NCBI GenBank assembly: GCA_035632095.1
Contig: DASQHM010000188.1
Coordinates: forward strand, 1-16,808
Source of the DNA: DASQHM01 sp035632095
Lineage (GTDB): Bacteria; Pseudomonadota; Alphaproteobacteria; Ferrovibrionales; Ferrovibrionaceae
DNA length: 16,808 nucleotides
Reading direction: 5' to 3'
Made by a program: the position numbers and the translations under genes. Position 1 is the first letter of the stretch. Every line of letters starts with the position of its first letter. The notes under the pieces are model-generated. The model saw only the letters and a list, made by a program, of their open reading frames with translations. It ran no database searches and was not told where the DNA came from. Shown here in pieces: positions 11,210-16,808 of the stretch.

Positions 11210-11538
11210 CTTCACACTGATCGTGGCAGAGCCCGCGCGTCGGCCGGTCGGGACACCCGGAACGCCGCTAATCACATTCCCCAGTTTGGGAGTGCAGCGT
11301 CGGAGGGCCGCCCCAATTTGGTCGACAAGCGGGCTTAGTGTCTGCCGCTGAGTATCGGTGGTCGCAGTGGTTGTCGTTGCCGGGCGAAGAAGTCAGGGCC
11401 GTCGCGGAGCCGGGTCGTTCCGAGCCCGTCAATTCGAATGGCCGGCAAAACTTATAACCGGCAATTGGTTACGCCGGATTGCCTGCGGATCGTGACGGGT
11501 CGTAGCGCGGCCGCCGGTAGCGCAGCGTCAAGGTGGGA

Positions 11539-11602
11539 TGCCAGCCGATTTTCCTGGGCATCGTCGTTTCAGAGGAAAGGGGCTGGCCAGGTCGTTCCAG
11601 CC
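11539..11602 (+). promoter_or_regulatory. Mutually exclusive hairpins in the carD leader
   Basis: GCCAGCC (11539-11545) can pair with GGCTGGC (11581-11587), and inside this TTTCCT (11549-11554) pairs with AGGAAA (11572-11577), giving a long imperfect hairpin. The same GGCTGG (11581-11586) can instead pair with a second CCAGCC (11597-11602). The two folds exclude each other. The second ends only about 10 bases before the carD ribosome-binding region (GAGAGAAG, 11613-11620). Such an arrangement could control carD translation or transcript stability, but this is an inference from base pairing alone. Confidence 0.42.
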
Positions 11603-11625
11603 GAAAATGTTTGAGAGAAGAAAGC

Positions 11626-12138
11626 ATGCCAAAGGGAAGCACATCGAAAAAGAGCGACTTCGCGCCGAAGGATTTCGTCGTCTATCCGACGCACGGGGTC
11701 GGTAAGATCCTGCGCATCGAGCGGCAGGAGATCGCCGGCACGAAGCTCGAGTTGTTCGTCATCGAATTCGAGAAGGACAAGATGACGCTGCGCGTGCCGA
11801 CGGGCAAAGTGAACGCCGTCGGGATGCGCCGGTTGAGCTCGCCGCAAAAGATGAAGTCTGCGCTGGCGACGCTGAAGGGTCGTGCGCGCGTGAAGCGGGC
11901 CATGTGGAGCCGCCGCGCCCAGGAGTATGAGGCCAAGATCAACTCCGGCGACCCGGTGTCCATCGCCGAGGTGGTGCGCGACCTGCATCGCAACGCCGGC
12001 CAACCCGACCAGTCCTACAGCGAGCGGCAAATCTATGAAGCGGCGCTCGACCGCCTGGCGCGGGAATTGGCCGCCGTGGAGAAGATCGACGAGGATCAGG
12101 CCACCCAGCGTCTGGAGAAGATGCTGCGCGCCGCCTGA
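11626..12138 (+). CDS. carD: CarD/CdnL-family RNA polymerase-binding transcription factor
   Basis: A 170-residue protein. Residues ~11-70 are the Tudor-like RNA-polymerase-interaction domain (FVVYPTHGVGKILRIE, LRVPTGKV), which in the family binds the beta subunit. The remainder is the helical DNA-binding domain with the conserved Trp (RAMWSRR, Trp94) that stabilises the open promoter bubble. In Caulobacter and mycobacteria these proteins support rRNA and growth-related promoters; a similar global role is inferred here. The frame is open back to a GTG at 11533, but the ATG at 11626 preceded by GAGAGAAG and followed by a Lys/Ser-rich start is the likely one. A strong terminator follows the stop. 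Confidence 0.95.
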   Translation: MPKGSTSKKSDFAPKDFVVYPTHGVGKILRIERQEIAGTKLELFVIEFEKDKMTLRVPTGKVNAVGMRRLSSPQKMKSALATLKGRARVKRAMWSRRAQEYEAKINSGDPVSIAEVVRDLHRNAGQPDQSYSERQIYEAALDRLARELAAVEKIDEDQATQRLEKMLRAA

Positions 12139-12165
12139 CCCGCGTCACGTTTCCGTCACCGCAAA

Positions 12166-12192
12166 GGCCCGGCGTAATGCGCCGGGCCTTTT
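12166..12192 (+). terminator. Rho-independent terminator after carD
   Basis: A perfect 9-bp GC stem, GGCCCGGCG (12166-12174) and CGCCGGGCC (12180-12188), with loop TAATG, followed by TTTT. It lies 27 bases after the carD stop and separates carD from the phosphatase-like gene. Confidence 0.88.
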
Positions 12193-12294
12193 GCATTGAC
12201 CCGAACTGAATGCAGCGGCCTTTCTCAGCGCCGATCCAGCGTCTCACTTCCTTGCGTTGTGCGGGGAATACGTTGATGATCGCGGACATTGAAC

Positions 12295-13098
12295 ATGGGA
12301 CCAAGCGACAGCGAAATATTCGGCGTCCTGCGATGCGCGAAGCGTGTCTGGGCAGTCGCTTCGATGCACGGCGAAGCCGAAAAGCTCGCACGGCTGCATC
12401 AGGAATTGGTGCGTCGGTTTTCCGTCGGCGATCGCATCGTCTATCTCGGCAACTATCTGGGCCGCGGACGCGATATCCTCGCCACGCTCGACGAATTGGT
12501 GCTGTTTCGCCGCGAGTTGCTCTGCACCCCCGGCGCCGAGCCGGAGGACATCGTCTACCTGCGCGGCGCCCAGGAAGAGATGTGGCGCAAGCTGCTGCAA
12601 CTGCAATTCGCGCCGAGCCCGCGCCAGGTCTTCGATTGGATGATCCAGCAAGGCGTCGGGGCGACGCTTGCCGCCTATGGCGGGAACGACCAGGACGCGC
12701 TGGCGCGCCTGCGCGACGGCGCATTGTCGATCACGCGATGGACCGGGGGCTTGCGCGATGCCGTGCGCTCGCATCCTGGCCACGACGAACTGCTCGCCGG
12801 CCTGAAGCGTGCCGCCTACACCGAAGGCGGCGAGTTGCTGTTCGCTCATGCTGGCGTGGACCCGAACCGGCCGCTGAGCGAGCAAAGCGACGCGTTCTGG
12901 TGGGGTAACGGCTATTTCGCCGGCATGAACGAGCCCTATGCCGGCTATCGTCTCGTCGTCAGCGGCTTCGACCGCGGACATGCCGTCCGCATGGGCACGG
13001 TCAGCGCCTGCATCGACGGCGGTGCCGGATTCGGCGGCAAATTGAACGCGGCCTGCTTCAACCTCGAAGGCCGCGCCGTCGATTGGCTCGAAGTTTGA
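12295..13098 (+). CDS. Metallophosphatase-fold protein with degenerate active site (predicted pseudoenzyme)
   Basis: The 267-residue protein follows the order of PPP-type serine/threonine phosphatases, but most metal ligands are changed. The first motif, normally D-x-H-G, is SMHG (residues 23-26; Asp to Ser). GDxxDRG is GNYLGRG (52-58; both Asp lost). GNH(D/E) is GAQE (91-94; Asn to Ala and catalytic His to Gln). HAG is kept (FAHAGVDP, His185). The last GH motif is SGFD (223-226; His to Phe). The fold-forming segments around them, including FWWG and IDGGAGFGG, remain well formed, so this is not a decaying gene. Hydrolysis is unlikely; a binding or regulatory role is inferred. TTG at 12289 is an alternative start; both ribosome-binding sites are weak. 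It follows the carD terminator and converges on the M48 gene with 7 bases between stops. Confidence 0.82.
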   Translation: MGPSDSEIFGVLRCAKRVWAVASMHGEAEKLARLHQELVRRFSVGDRIVYLGNYLGRGRDILATLDELVLFRRELLCTPGAEPEDIVYLRGAQEEMWRKLLQLQFAPSPRQVFDWMIQQGVGATLAAYGGNDQDALARLRDGALSITRWTGGLRDAVRSHPGHDELLAGLKRAAYTEGGELLFAHAGVDPNRPLSEQSDAFWWGNGYFAGMNEPYAGYRLVVSGFDRGHAVRMGTVSACIDGGAGFGGKLNAACFNLEGRAVDWLEV

Positions 13099-13105
13099 CG
13101 CGTCT

Positions 13106-14569
13106 CTATTCGGTGACGATCTTCACGCGCTGACCCGGCCGGAGCGCCTGCCCCGGTTTCAAGGCGTTCAGCGTCTGGAACCGCTCGAGCTTGAAGCCCT
13201 CCACCGGCATGCGTTCGGCGAGCGATTGCGCCGTGTCGCCCGCGCGGACCTCGACCACCCGCAGGCGCAGCGGCCGGATCGCGGCGATTTCCGCGCCACT
13301 AAGTCGATGGAAGCTGAACGTGGTGCGCTGGAATTCGGTCTTGAGCTTCTCGGTCGTTTGTGGCGGCGTGACGAAGAGAAGTCGCGCGAGCTGACTGCCG
13401 CCAAATCGAATGACAACGGCGCGCAAATCGACCCGGCCTTGGTCGCCCGACACCGGCGCCCAGCCGGTCGCCCCCGCCATGCCGTTCACGTCGATGGGCT
13501 GAACGTCGTGAAGCTTGAGGTCTCCCGCCCAGATGCGGGTGAGATACGTCGCCGGATCGTTGGCTGCGCGTTGCCGGTCCTGATCGATATCGAAGCGAAT
13601 CCGCGCATCGTCGGGGCCGATGGCGAGCACGGCGGCATCGGTGTTGACGAGCCGGAAGCCGGGCGGCGCGGCAAAGGCAATGCGAAATCCGGGATGGGAG
13701 AACGTGCGGCCGCGCACGACGCCGTTCTTCGGATCGTCGCCGAAGATCATGCCGTCGATCGCCTTCAGGAATGCATCGCGCCGATAGGGCGCATCCGGCC
13801 GGGCCGCCGACAAGCCGGCTTCCTGGATGGCGCGCCTGACGCGATCGGGCGTGTTGGGGTGGTCCGACATGAAGTCGCTTTGGCGCGCGCTGCCGGCCTG
13901 GCCCTGGACGCGGTTTTCGAGCTGCGTGTAGGCGTCCAAGGTTTCGAGGAAGTCGGCCATGGCCAGCGGCGGATAGCCGGTGCGCGACAGCACGCGCACG
14001 CCAAGCTCGTCGGCTTGGAACTCCTGGTCGCGCGAAAAGCTTTGCAGGTACACGGCGCTGCCGACTTGCGCCGCCTGTCCGAGTTCGGGACTACCCAACA
14101 CCGCGCCGAGGACCGCGGAACCAACGTCGAGGATCGTGGCCCTGGTCTGCCGTTGCGCCGTATGGTGCGCAGTCACATGCCCGATCTCGTGACCGAGTAC
14201 GCCTGCCAGCTCCGCCTCGTCGTTGGCATAGGCAAGCAAGCCGCGCGTCGTGTAGACGTAGCCGCCGGGCAGCGCGAAGGCGTTGACCACCGGAGAATTC
14301 AGCAGCGTGAACGTGTAGCCGACTTGCGGATTGTCGGAATTGGCGGCGAGCCGGCCGCCGACCTCGGCAACGTAACCGGACACCTCCGGCACGTCGTAGG
14401 CGCCGCCGAATTGCTTGAGGATCTCCGGATGAGCCTCCGCGCCCATCTTCTTCTCGTCCTCGGCCGAATACATGTTGACCTGCGCCGCCGCAGGCGGGGC
14501 GGCCGCCAAGAACGCGATCAGCAGCACGCGCACGCCGACGTTGCGCGGATCAACCCGGAAAATCCGCAT
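13106..14569 (-). CDS. M48 family zinc metalloprotease with C-terminal LysM-like domain
   Basis: A 487-residue exported protein. Residues ~13-30 are a signal peptide ending in Ala-Ala-Ala-Gln. The M48 catalytic domain has GHEIGHVTAHH (zinc ligands His127 and His131, catalytic Glu128) and RDQEFQADELG, with Glu183 as the likely third ligand. NAFALPGGYVYTTRGLL upstream is typical of the BepA/YfgC and LoiP group, which handles misfolded outer-membrane proteins in the periplasm. The last ~55 residues (VRAGDTAQSLAERM ... LRPGQRVKIV) resemble a LysM module that could hold the protein at peptidoglycan. The middle region (about 270-430) is not recognised. The ATG at 14569 has only a weak ribosome-binding sequence. 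It is divergent from the PagL-like gene, which also acts at the outer envelope. Confidence 0.92.
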   Translation of the reverse strand: MRIFRVDPRNVGVRVLLIAFLAAAPPAAAQVNMYSAEDEKKMGAEAHPEILKQFGGAYDVPEVSGYVAEVGGRLAANSDNPQVGYTFTLLNSPVVNAFALPGGYVYTTRGLLAYANDEAELAGVLGHEIGHVTAHHTAQRQTRATILDVGSAVLGAVLGSPELGQAAQVGSAVYLQSFSRDQEFQADELGVRVLSRTGYPPLAMADFLETLDAYTQLENRVQGQAGSARQSDFMSDHPNTPDRVRRAIQEAGLSAARPDAPYRRDAFLKAIDGMIFGDDPKNGVVRGRTFSHPGFRIAFAAPPGFRLVNTDAAVLAIGPDDARIRFDIDQDRQRAANDPATYLTRIWAGDLKLHDVQPIDVNGMAGATGWAPVSGDQGRVDLRAVVIRFGGSQLARLLFVTPPQTTEKLKTEFQRTTFSFHRLSGAEIAAIRPLRLRVVEVRAGDTAQSLAERMPVEGFKLERFQTLNALKPGQALRPGQRVKIVTE

Positions 14570-14670
14570 ACCGCACCCGTTCCGCCAACGGCATAGTGTG
14601 CCGCTTTCGGCGCGTGTTTCCCACCCTCCAGGGATTGAGGCGCTGCCGTGCTTTCGCCCGAACGGATCGG

Positions 14671-14699
14671 TTGGTCGCGGCGGAATTTTCCCCTACACT
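14671..14699 (+). promoter_or_regulatory. Likely promoter for the PagL-like / ThDP-enzyme operon
   Basis: TTGGTC (14671-14676; 3 of 6), a 17-base spacer and TACACT (14694-14699; 4 of 6 to TATAAT). Transcription would begin near 14706, about 20 bases before the ATG at 14726. This also argues against the longer reading frame starting at 14648, because that start would lie upstream of the transcript. Confidence 0.48.
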
Positions 14700-14725
14700 C
14701 GCCGCGCAATTCGGGGGGCATAGGG

Positions 14726-15256
14726 ATGTTTTTTCCGCGTCGCGCTCTATCAGCGTTGGTTGCCGGCTTTGCCGTTTTTCTCGCCGGGCCGTTTGCCGTT
14801 CCGACCGCAGCCGCACAGGATCCGGACCTGATCTCGATTTCCGGCGCCTATTTCGACATTTGGCATCGTCGCGACCCGGCCGCCGAAGCGCGCCTGGAAT
14901 ACCGGTTCGGCCGCCGCTTCTGGATCGTCAAGCCGTTCGTCGGCGTCATGGGCACGTCGGACTTCGGCGGCTACGCCTATGGCGGCATCCTGATGGACCT
15001 CTATTTCGGCAAGCACTTCGTGCTGACGCCGAGCTTCGCGCCCGGCCTTTATGCTCACGGCAGCGGCAAGGACCTCGGCTATCCGATCGAGTTCCGCTCG
15101 CAGATCGAAGCGAGCTGGCGGTTCGACGACCAGTCGCGGCTCGGGCTGAGCTATAGCCACATGTCGAACGCCCATCTCGGAGATAAGAATCCCGGTGTCG
15201 AATCGCTGGCTCTCACCTATGCGATGCCGGTGTCAAAGCTGTTCAACCGGAAATGA
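14726..15256 (+). CDS. PagL-like lipid A 3-O-deacylase (acyloxyacyl hydrolase), outer membrane
   Basis: A 176-residue protein with a signal peptide (residues 1-30, ending PTAAA before QDPD) and a short beta-barrel pattern of alternating residues. The catalytic signature YSHMSNAHLGDKNPGVES near residues 143-160 matches PagL: His145 and Ser147 two apart, and Glu159 fourteen after the His, the same spacing as His126, Ser128 and Glu140 in Pseudomonas aeruginosa PagL. PagL removes the 3-position acyl chain of lipid A in the outer membrane. The ATG at 14726 is chosen because GGGGGG lies seven bases upstream and the signal peptide begins there; an upstream in-frame ATG at 14648 is unlikely. The stop overlaps the next start as ATGA. 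Confidence 0.88.
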   Translation: MFFPRRALSALVAGFAVFLAGPFAVPTAAAQDPDLISISGAYFDIWHRRDPAAEARLEYRFGRRFWIVKPFVGVMGTSDFGGYAYGGILMDLYFGKHFVLTPSFAPGLYAHGSGKDLGYPIEFRSQIEASWRFDDQSRLGLSYSHMSNAHLGDKNPGVESLALTYAMPVSKLFNRK

Positions 15257-16808
15257 GCCAGGCGATCGAGGCGAGGAGCGGCGGACGCGTTCTTACCGAT
15301 GCGCTGCTCGGCCACGGCGTCGACATGGCGTTTTGCGTGCCGGGCGAAAGCTATCTGGCGACGCTCGATGCGCTCTATGACGCGCGCAACCGCATCCGTC
15401 TGATCACCTGCCGCCACGAGGGCGGCGCGGCCAATATGGCGGAAGCCTACGGCAAGATGACCGGCCGGCCCGGCATCTGCTTCGTCACGCGCGGACCCGG
15501 CGCATGCCACGCAGCCATCGGCCTGCACACGGCATTTCAGGATTCGACGCCGCTCATTCTTTTCGTCGGCCAGATCGATCGCGGCGCGCAGGAGCGCGAG
15601 GCGTTTCAGGAAATCGACTACCGGCGCATGTTCGGGCCGCTCGCCAAATGGGTGGCGCAGATCGACGATGCGGCGCGCATCCCGGAAATGGTGAGCCACG
15701 CCTTCCACACCGCCGTCGCCGGCCGGCCGGGCCCTGTGGTGCTGGCGATACCGGAAGACATGCAGCGCGACCTCGTGTCCGTGCCCGACGCGGGGCCATA
15801 CAAGATCGTGCAGCCGCATCCGGGCCCGGACGACATGGCCCGGCTTGCGGCGCTGCTCGCCGGTGCGGAGCGGCCGGTTCTGGTGCTCGGCGGTGGCGGC
15901 TGGTCGGCGGAGGCCTGCGCCGACATGCGCGCGTTCGCCGAAGCGTTCGATCTTCCGGTTGCCGTGTCGTTTCGGTGCCAGGACCTGTTCGACAATCGCC
16001 ATGCGAATTACATCGGCGATCTCGGCACCGGAGTGAATCCGCTGCTGGTCAAGCGCGTGAAGGAATGCGATCTGCTCATGGTGGCCGGCGCACGGCTCGG
16101 CGAGCAGACCACCCAAGGCTACAGCTTGCTCGACCTGCCGCGGCCGCGGCAGACCTTGGTGCACGTGCATGCGGGCGCGGAAGAGCTGGGGCGCGTTTTC
16201 GCCGCCGATCTGCCGATCAACGCCGGTCCGGCGGGTTTCGCCCGTGCGGTGCGCGGCCTGAGGCCGACCAAGCCGGCCGCCTGGAGCGCGTGGACCAAGG
16301 CGGCGCATGCGGATTACCTGGAGAACCGCAAAGCCGGCAGCTCGCCCGGCGCCCTCGACATGAACGTGGTGATGCGAACCCTGGCCGAGAAACTGCCGCG
16401 TGACGCGATCGCGGTGACAGACGCGGGCAATCATTCGCTCTGGTTGCAGCGCTATTGGCAGAGCAGCGTCTATCGCAGTTTGCTCGGGCCCACGTCCGGC
16501 GCCATGGGCTACGGCGTGCCGGCGGCGGTGGCGGCGGCGGCCGTCGCGCCGGACCGGCGCGTGTTCTGCCTGGTCGGCGACGGCGGGTTCCTGATGACCG
16601 GACAGGAATTGGCCACCGCGCGCCAATACGGTTTGAAGCCGCTGATCCTGGTGCTGAACAACAGCTCCTACGGCACCATCCGCATGCATCAGGAGCGCGA
16701 CTATCCGGGCCGCATCAGCGCCAGCGACCTGGTCAATCCGGACTTCGCCGCCCTCGCCCATGCCTATGGCTGCTTCGGGGCCAGCGTCTCCGCCACGAGC
16801 GAGTTCGC
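15253..16808 (+). CDS. Thiamine-diphosphate enzyme of the acetolactate synthase superfamily, 3'-truncated
   Basis: The frame runs cleanly from the ATG at 15253 to the window edge, giving 518 residues of an expected ~540-570. The N-terminal PYR domain holds the catalytic Glu (CRHEGGAAN, Glu56) and TRGPGACHA. The middle domain starts near 185. The C-terminal PP domain has the thiamine-diphosphate motif GDGGF (442-446) to NN (469-470). The ThDP-binding arrangement is therefore complete. It resembles catalytic-subunit-like acetolactate synthases, but many such paralogues decarboxylate other 2-keto acids, and no regulatory subunit is in view. The start overlaps the PagL-like stop by ATGA, so translation is probably coupled. 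The cytoplasmic substrate is unknown. Confidence 0.9.
   Translation, partial: MSQAIEARSGGRVLTDALLGHGVDMAFCVPGESYLATLDALYDARNRIRLITCRHEGGAANMAEAYGKMTGRPGICFVTRGPGACHAAIGLHTAFQDSTPLILFVGQIDRGAQEREAFQEIDYRRMFGPLAKWVAQIDDAARIPEMVSHAFHTAVAGRPGPVVLAIPEDMQRDLVSVPDAGPYKIVQPHPGPDDMARLAALLAGAERPVLVLGGGGWSAEACADMRAFAEAFDLPVAVSFRCQDLFDNRHANYIGDLGTGVNPLLVKRVKECDLLMVAGARLGEQTTQGYSLLDLPRPRQTLVHVHAGAEELGRVFAADLPINAGPAGFARAVRGLRPTKPAAWSAWTKAAHADYLENRKAGSSPGALDMNVVMRTLAEKLPRDAIAVTDAGNHSLWLQRYWQSSVYRSLLGPTSGAMGYGVPAAVAAAAVAPDRRVFCLVGDGGFLMTGQELATARQYGLKPLILVLNNSSYGTIRMHQERDYPGRISASDLVNPDFAALAHAYGCFGASVSATSEF

Larger units (their letters stand above)
11070..11625. other. 556-base non-coding stretch between fdxA and carD
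   Basis: No convincing protein gene lies here. It holds a 15-base palindrome (11145-11159), an extended -10 promoter (11181-11209), a hairpin CATTCCC/GGGAGTG with a CAGTTT loop (11275-11294), two direct copies of CCGGCAA (11442-11448 and 11458-11464) plus an inverted copy (11377-11383), a TATAAC box (11453-11458) and a pair of alternative hairpins just before carD (11539-11602). Transcription from the promoter would give a carD leader of about 410 bases, long enough to contain a regulatory RNA or a separate small RNA. I could not match it to a known RNA family. Confidence 0.6.

Noticed and set aside
11210..11530. A known RNA (6S RNA, tmRNA or tRNA) in the fdxA-carD spacer
   Set aside because: I found no tRNA cloverleaf with a T-loop, no tmRNA tag frame and no convincing 6S central bubble by eye; a covariance-model search would be decisive.
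11533..11625. 31-residue N-terminal extension of CarD from a GTG, and a second-frame ATG at 11538
   Set aside because: The added residues do not resemble CarD proteins and overlap the leader hairpins; the ATG at 11626 has its own Shine-Dalgarno. The 11538 frame yields only a short peptide running into carD.
12244..12981. 245-residue minus-strand frame opposite the phosphatase-like gene
   Set aside because: The plus frame shows clear fold motifs despite its lost ligands; the minus frame shows none.
13226..14596. 456-residue plus-strand frame opposite the M48 protease
   Set aside because: The minus strand encodes HEIGH and a signal peptide; the plus frame is His/Arg-rich shadow.
14648..14725. 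Longer form of the PagL-like protein from 14648
   Set aside because: The predicted promoter lies inside this extension and the signal peptide begins at 14726.
15217..16761. 514-residue open frame on the minus strand opposite the ThDP enzyme
   Set aside because: The plus-strand frame has a full ThDP-binding motif set and runs without a stop to the edge; the minus frame is compositional shadow.

Overview
The window is a gene-dense, GC-rich stretch of bacterial chromosome. Most clues point to an alphaproteobacterium. It holds a bacterial homologue of the mitochondrial RNA helicase SUV3 followed by an Hsp15-type S4 protein, an FdxA-type seven-iron ferredoxin followed by a CarD/CdnL transcription factor, and a single-chain B12-dependent methylmalonyl-CoA mutase. 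I could not fix the order or genus. I see no tRNA, rRNA, insertion sequence, phage gene, integrase or CRISPR array.

Layout, left to right. (1) Positions 2-514 hold the 3' end of a phosphoesterase-family gene (phospholipase C/acid phosphatase type). It converges on a GNAT acetyltransferase (525-968, minus). (2) Upstream of the GNAT gene on the minus strand lies methylmalonyl-CoA mutase (1019-3160), with a good sigma70-type promoter at 3206-3234. The mutase and GNAT genes probably form one transcript. (3) Divergent from the mutase is a secreted alpha/beta-hydrolase of the poly(3-hydroxybutyrate) depolymerase/LpqC type (3324-4253, TTG start). It is followed by the SUV3-like helicase (4328-6841) and the S4 protein (6854-7132). 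(4) A minus-strand block (7168-10498) carries an alkylglycerone-phosphate-synthase-like flavoprotein, a TerC/YjbE membrane protein, a two-domain VOC protein and a small predicted lipoprotein. (5) Next on the plus strand come ferredoxin FdxA (10731-11069), a 556-base non-coding stretch with a likely promoter and dyads, CarD (11626-12138) with a clear terminator, and a metallophosphatase-like protein that has lost most of its metal ligands (12295-13098). (6) An M48 metalloprotease with a LysM-like tail (13106-14569, minus) is divergent from a PagL-like lipid A deacylase (14726-15256). The PagL-like gene overlaps by ATGA a thiamine-diphosphate enzyme of the acetolactate-synthase superfamily (15253 to the window end).

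Functional themes are RNA and transcription housekeeping (helicase, S4 protein, CarD), propionate/odd-chain carbon use (mutase), and the cell envelope (M48 protease, PagL-like deacylase, possibly ether-lipid chemistry by the AGPS-like enzyme). From memory, the order helicase, S4 protein, ferredoxin, CarD is common in alphaproteobacteria. Here it appears split by the minus-strand block. The points most worth a second look are the apparently catalytically dead phosphatase fold next to carD, the mutually exclusive hairpins just before the carD start codon, and the AGPS/TerC/VOC block.
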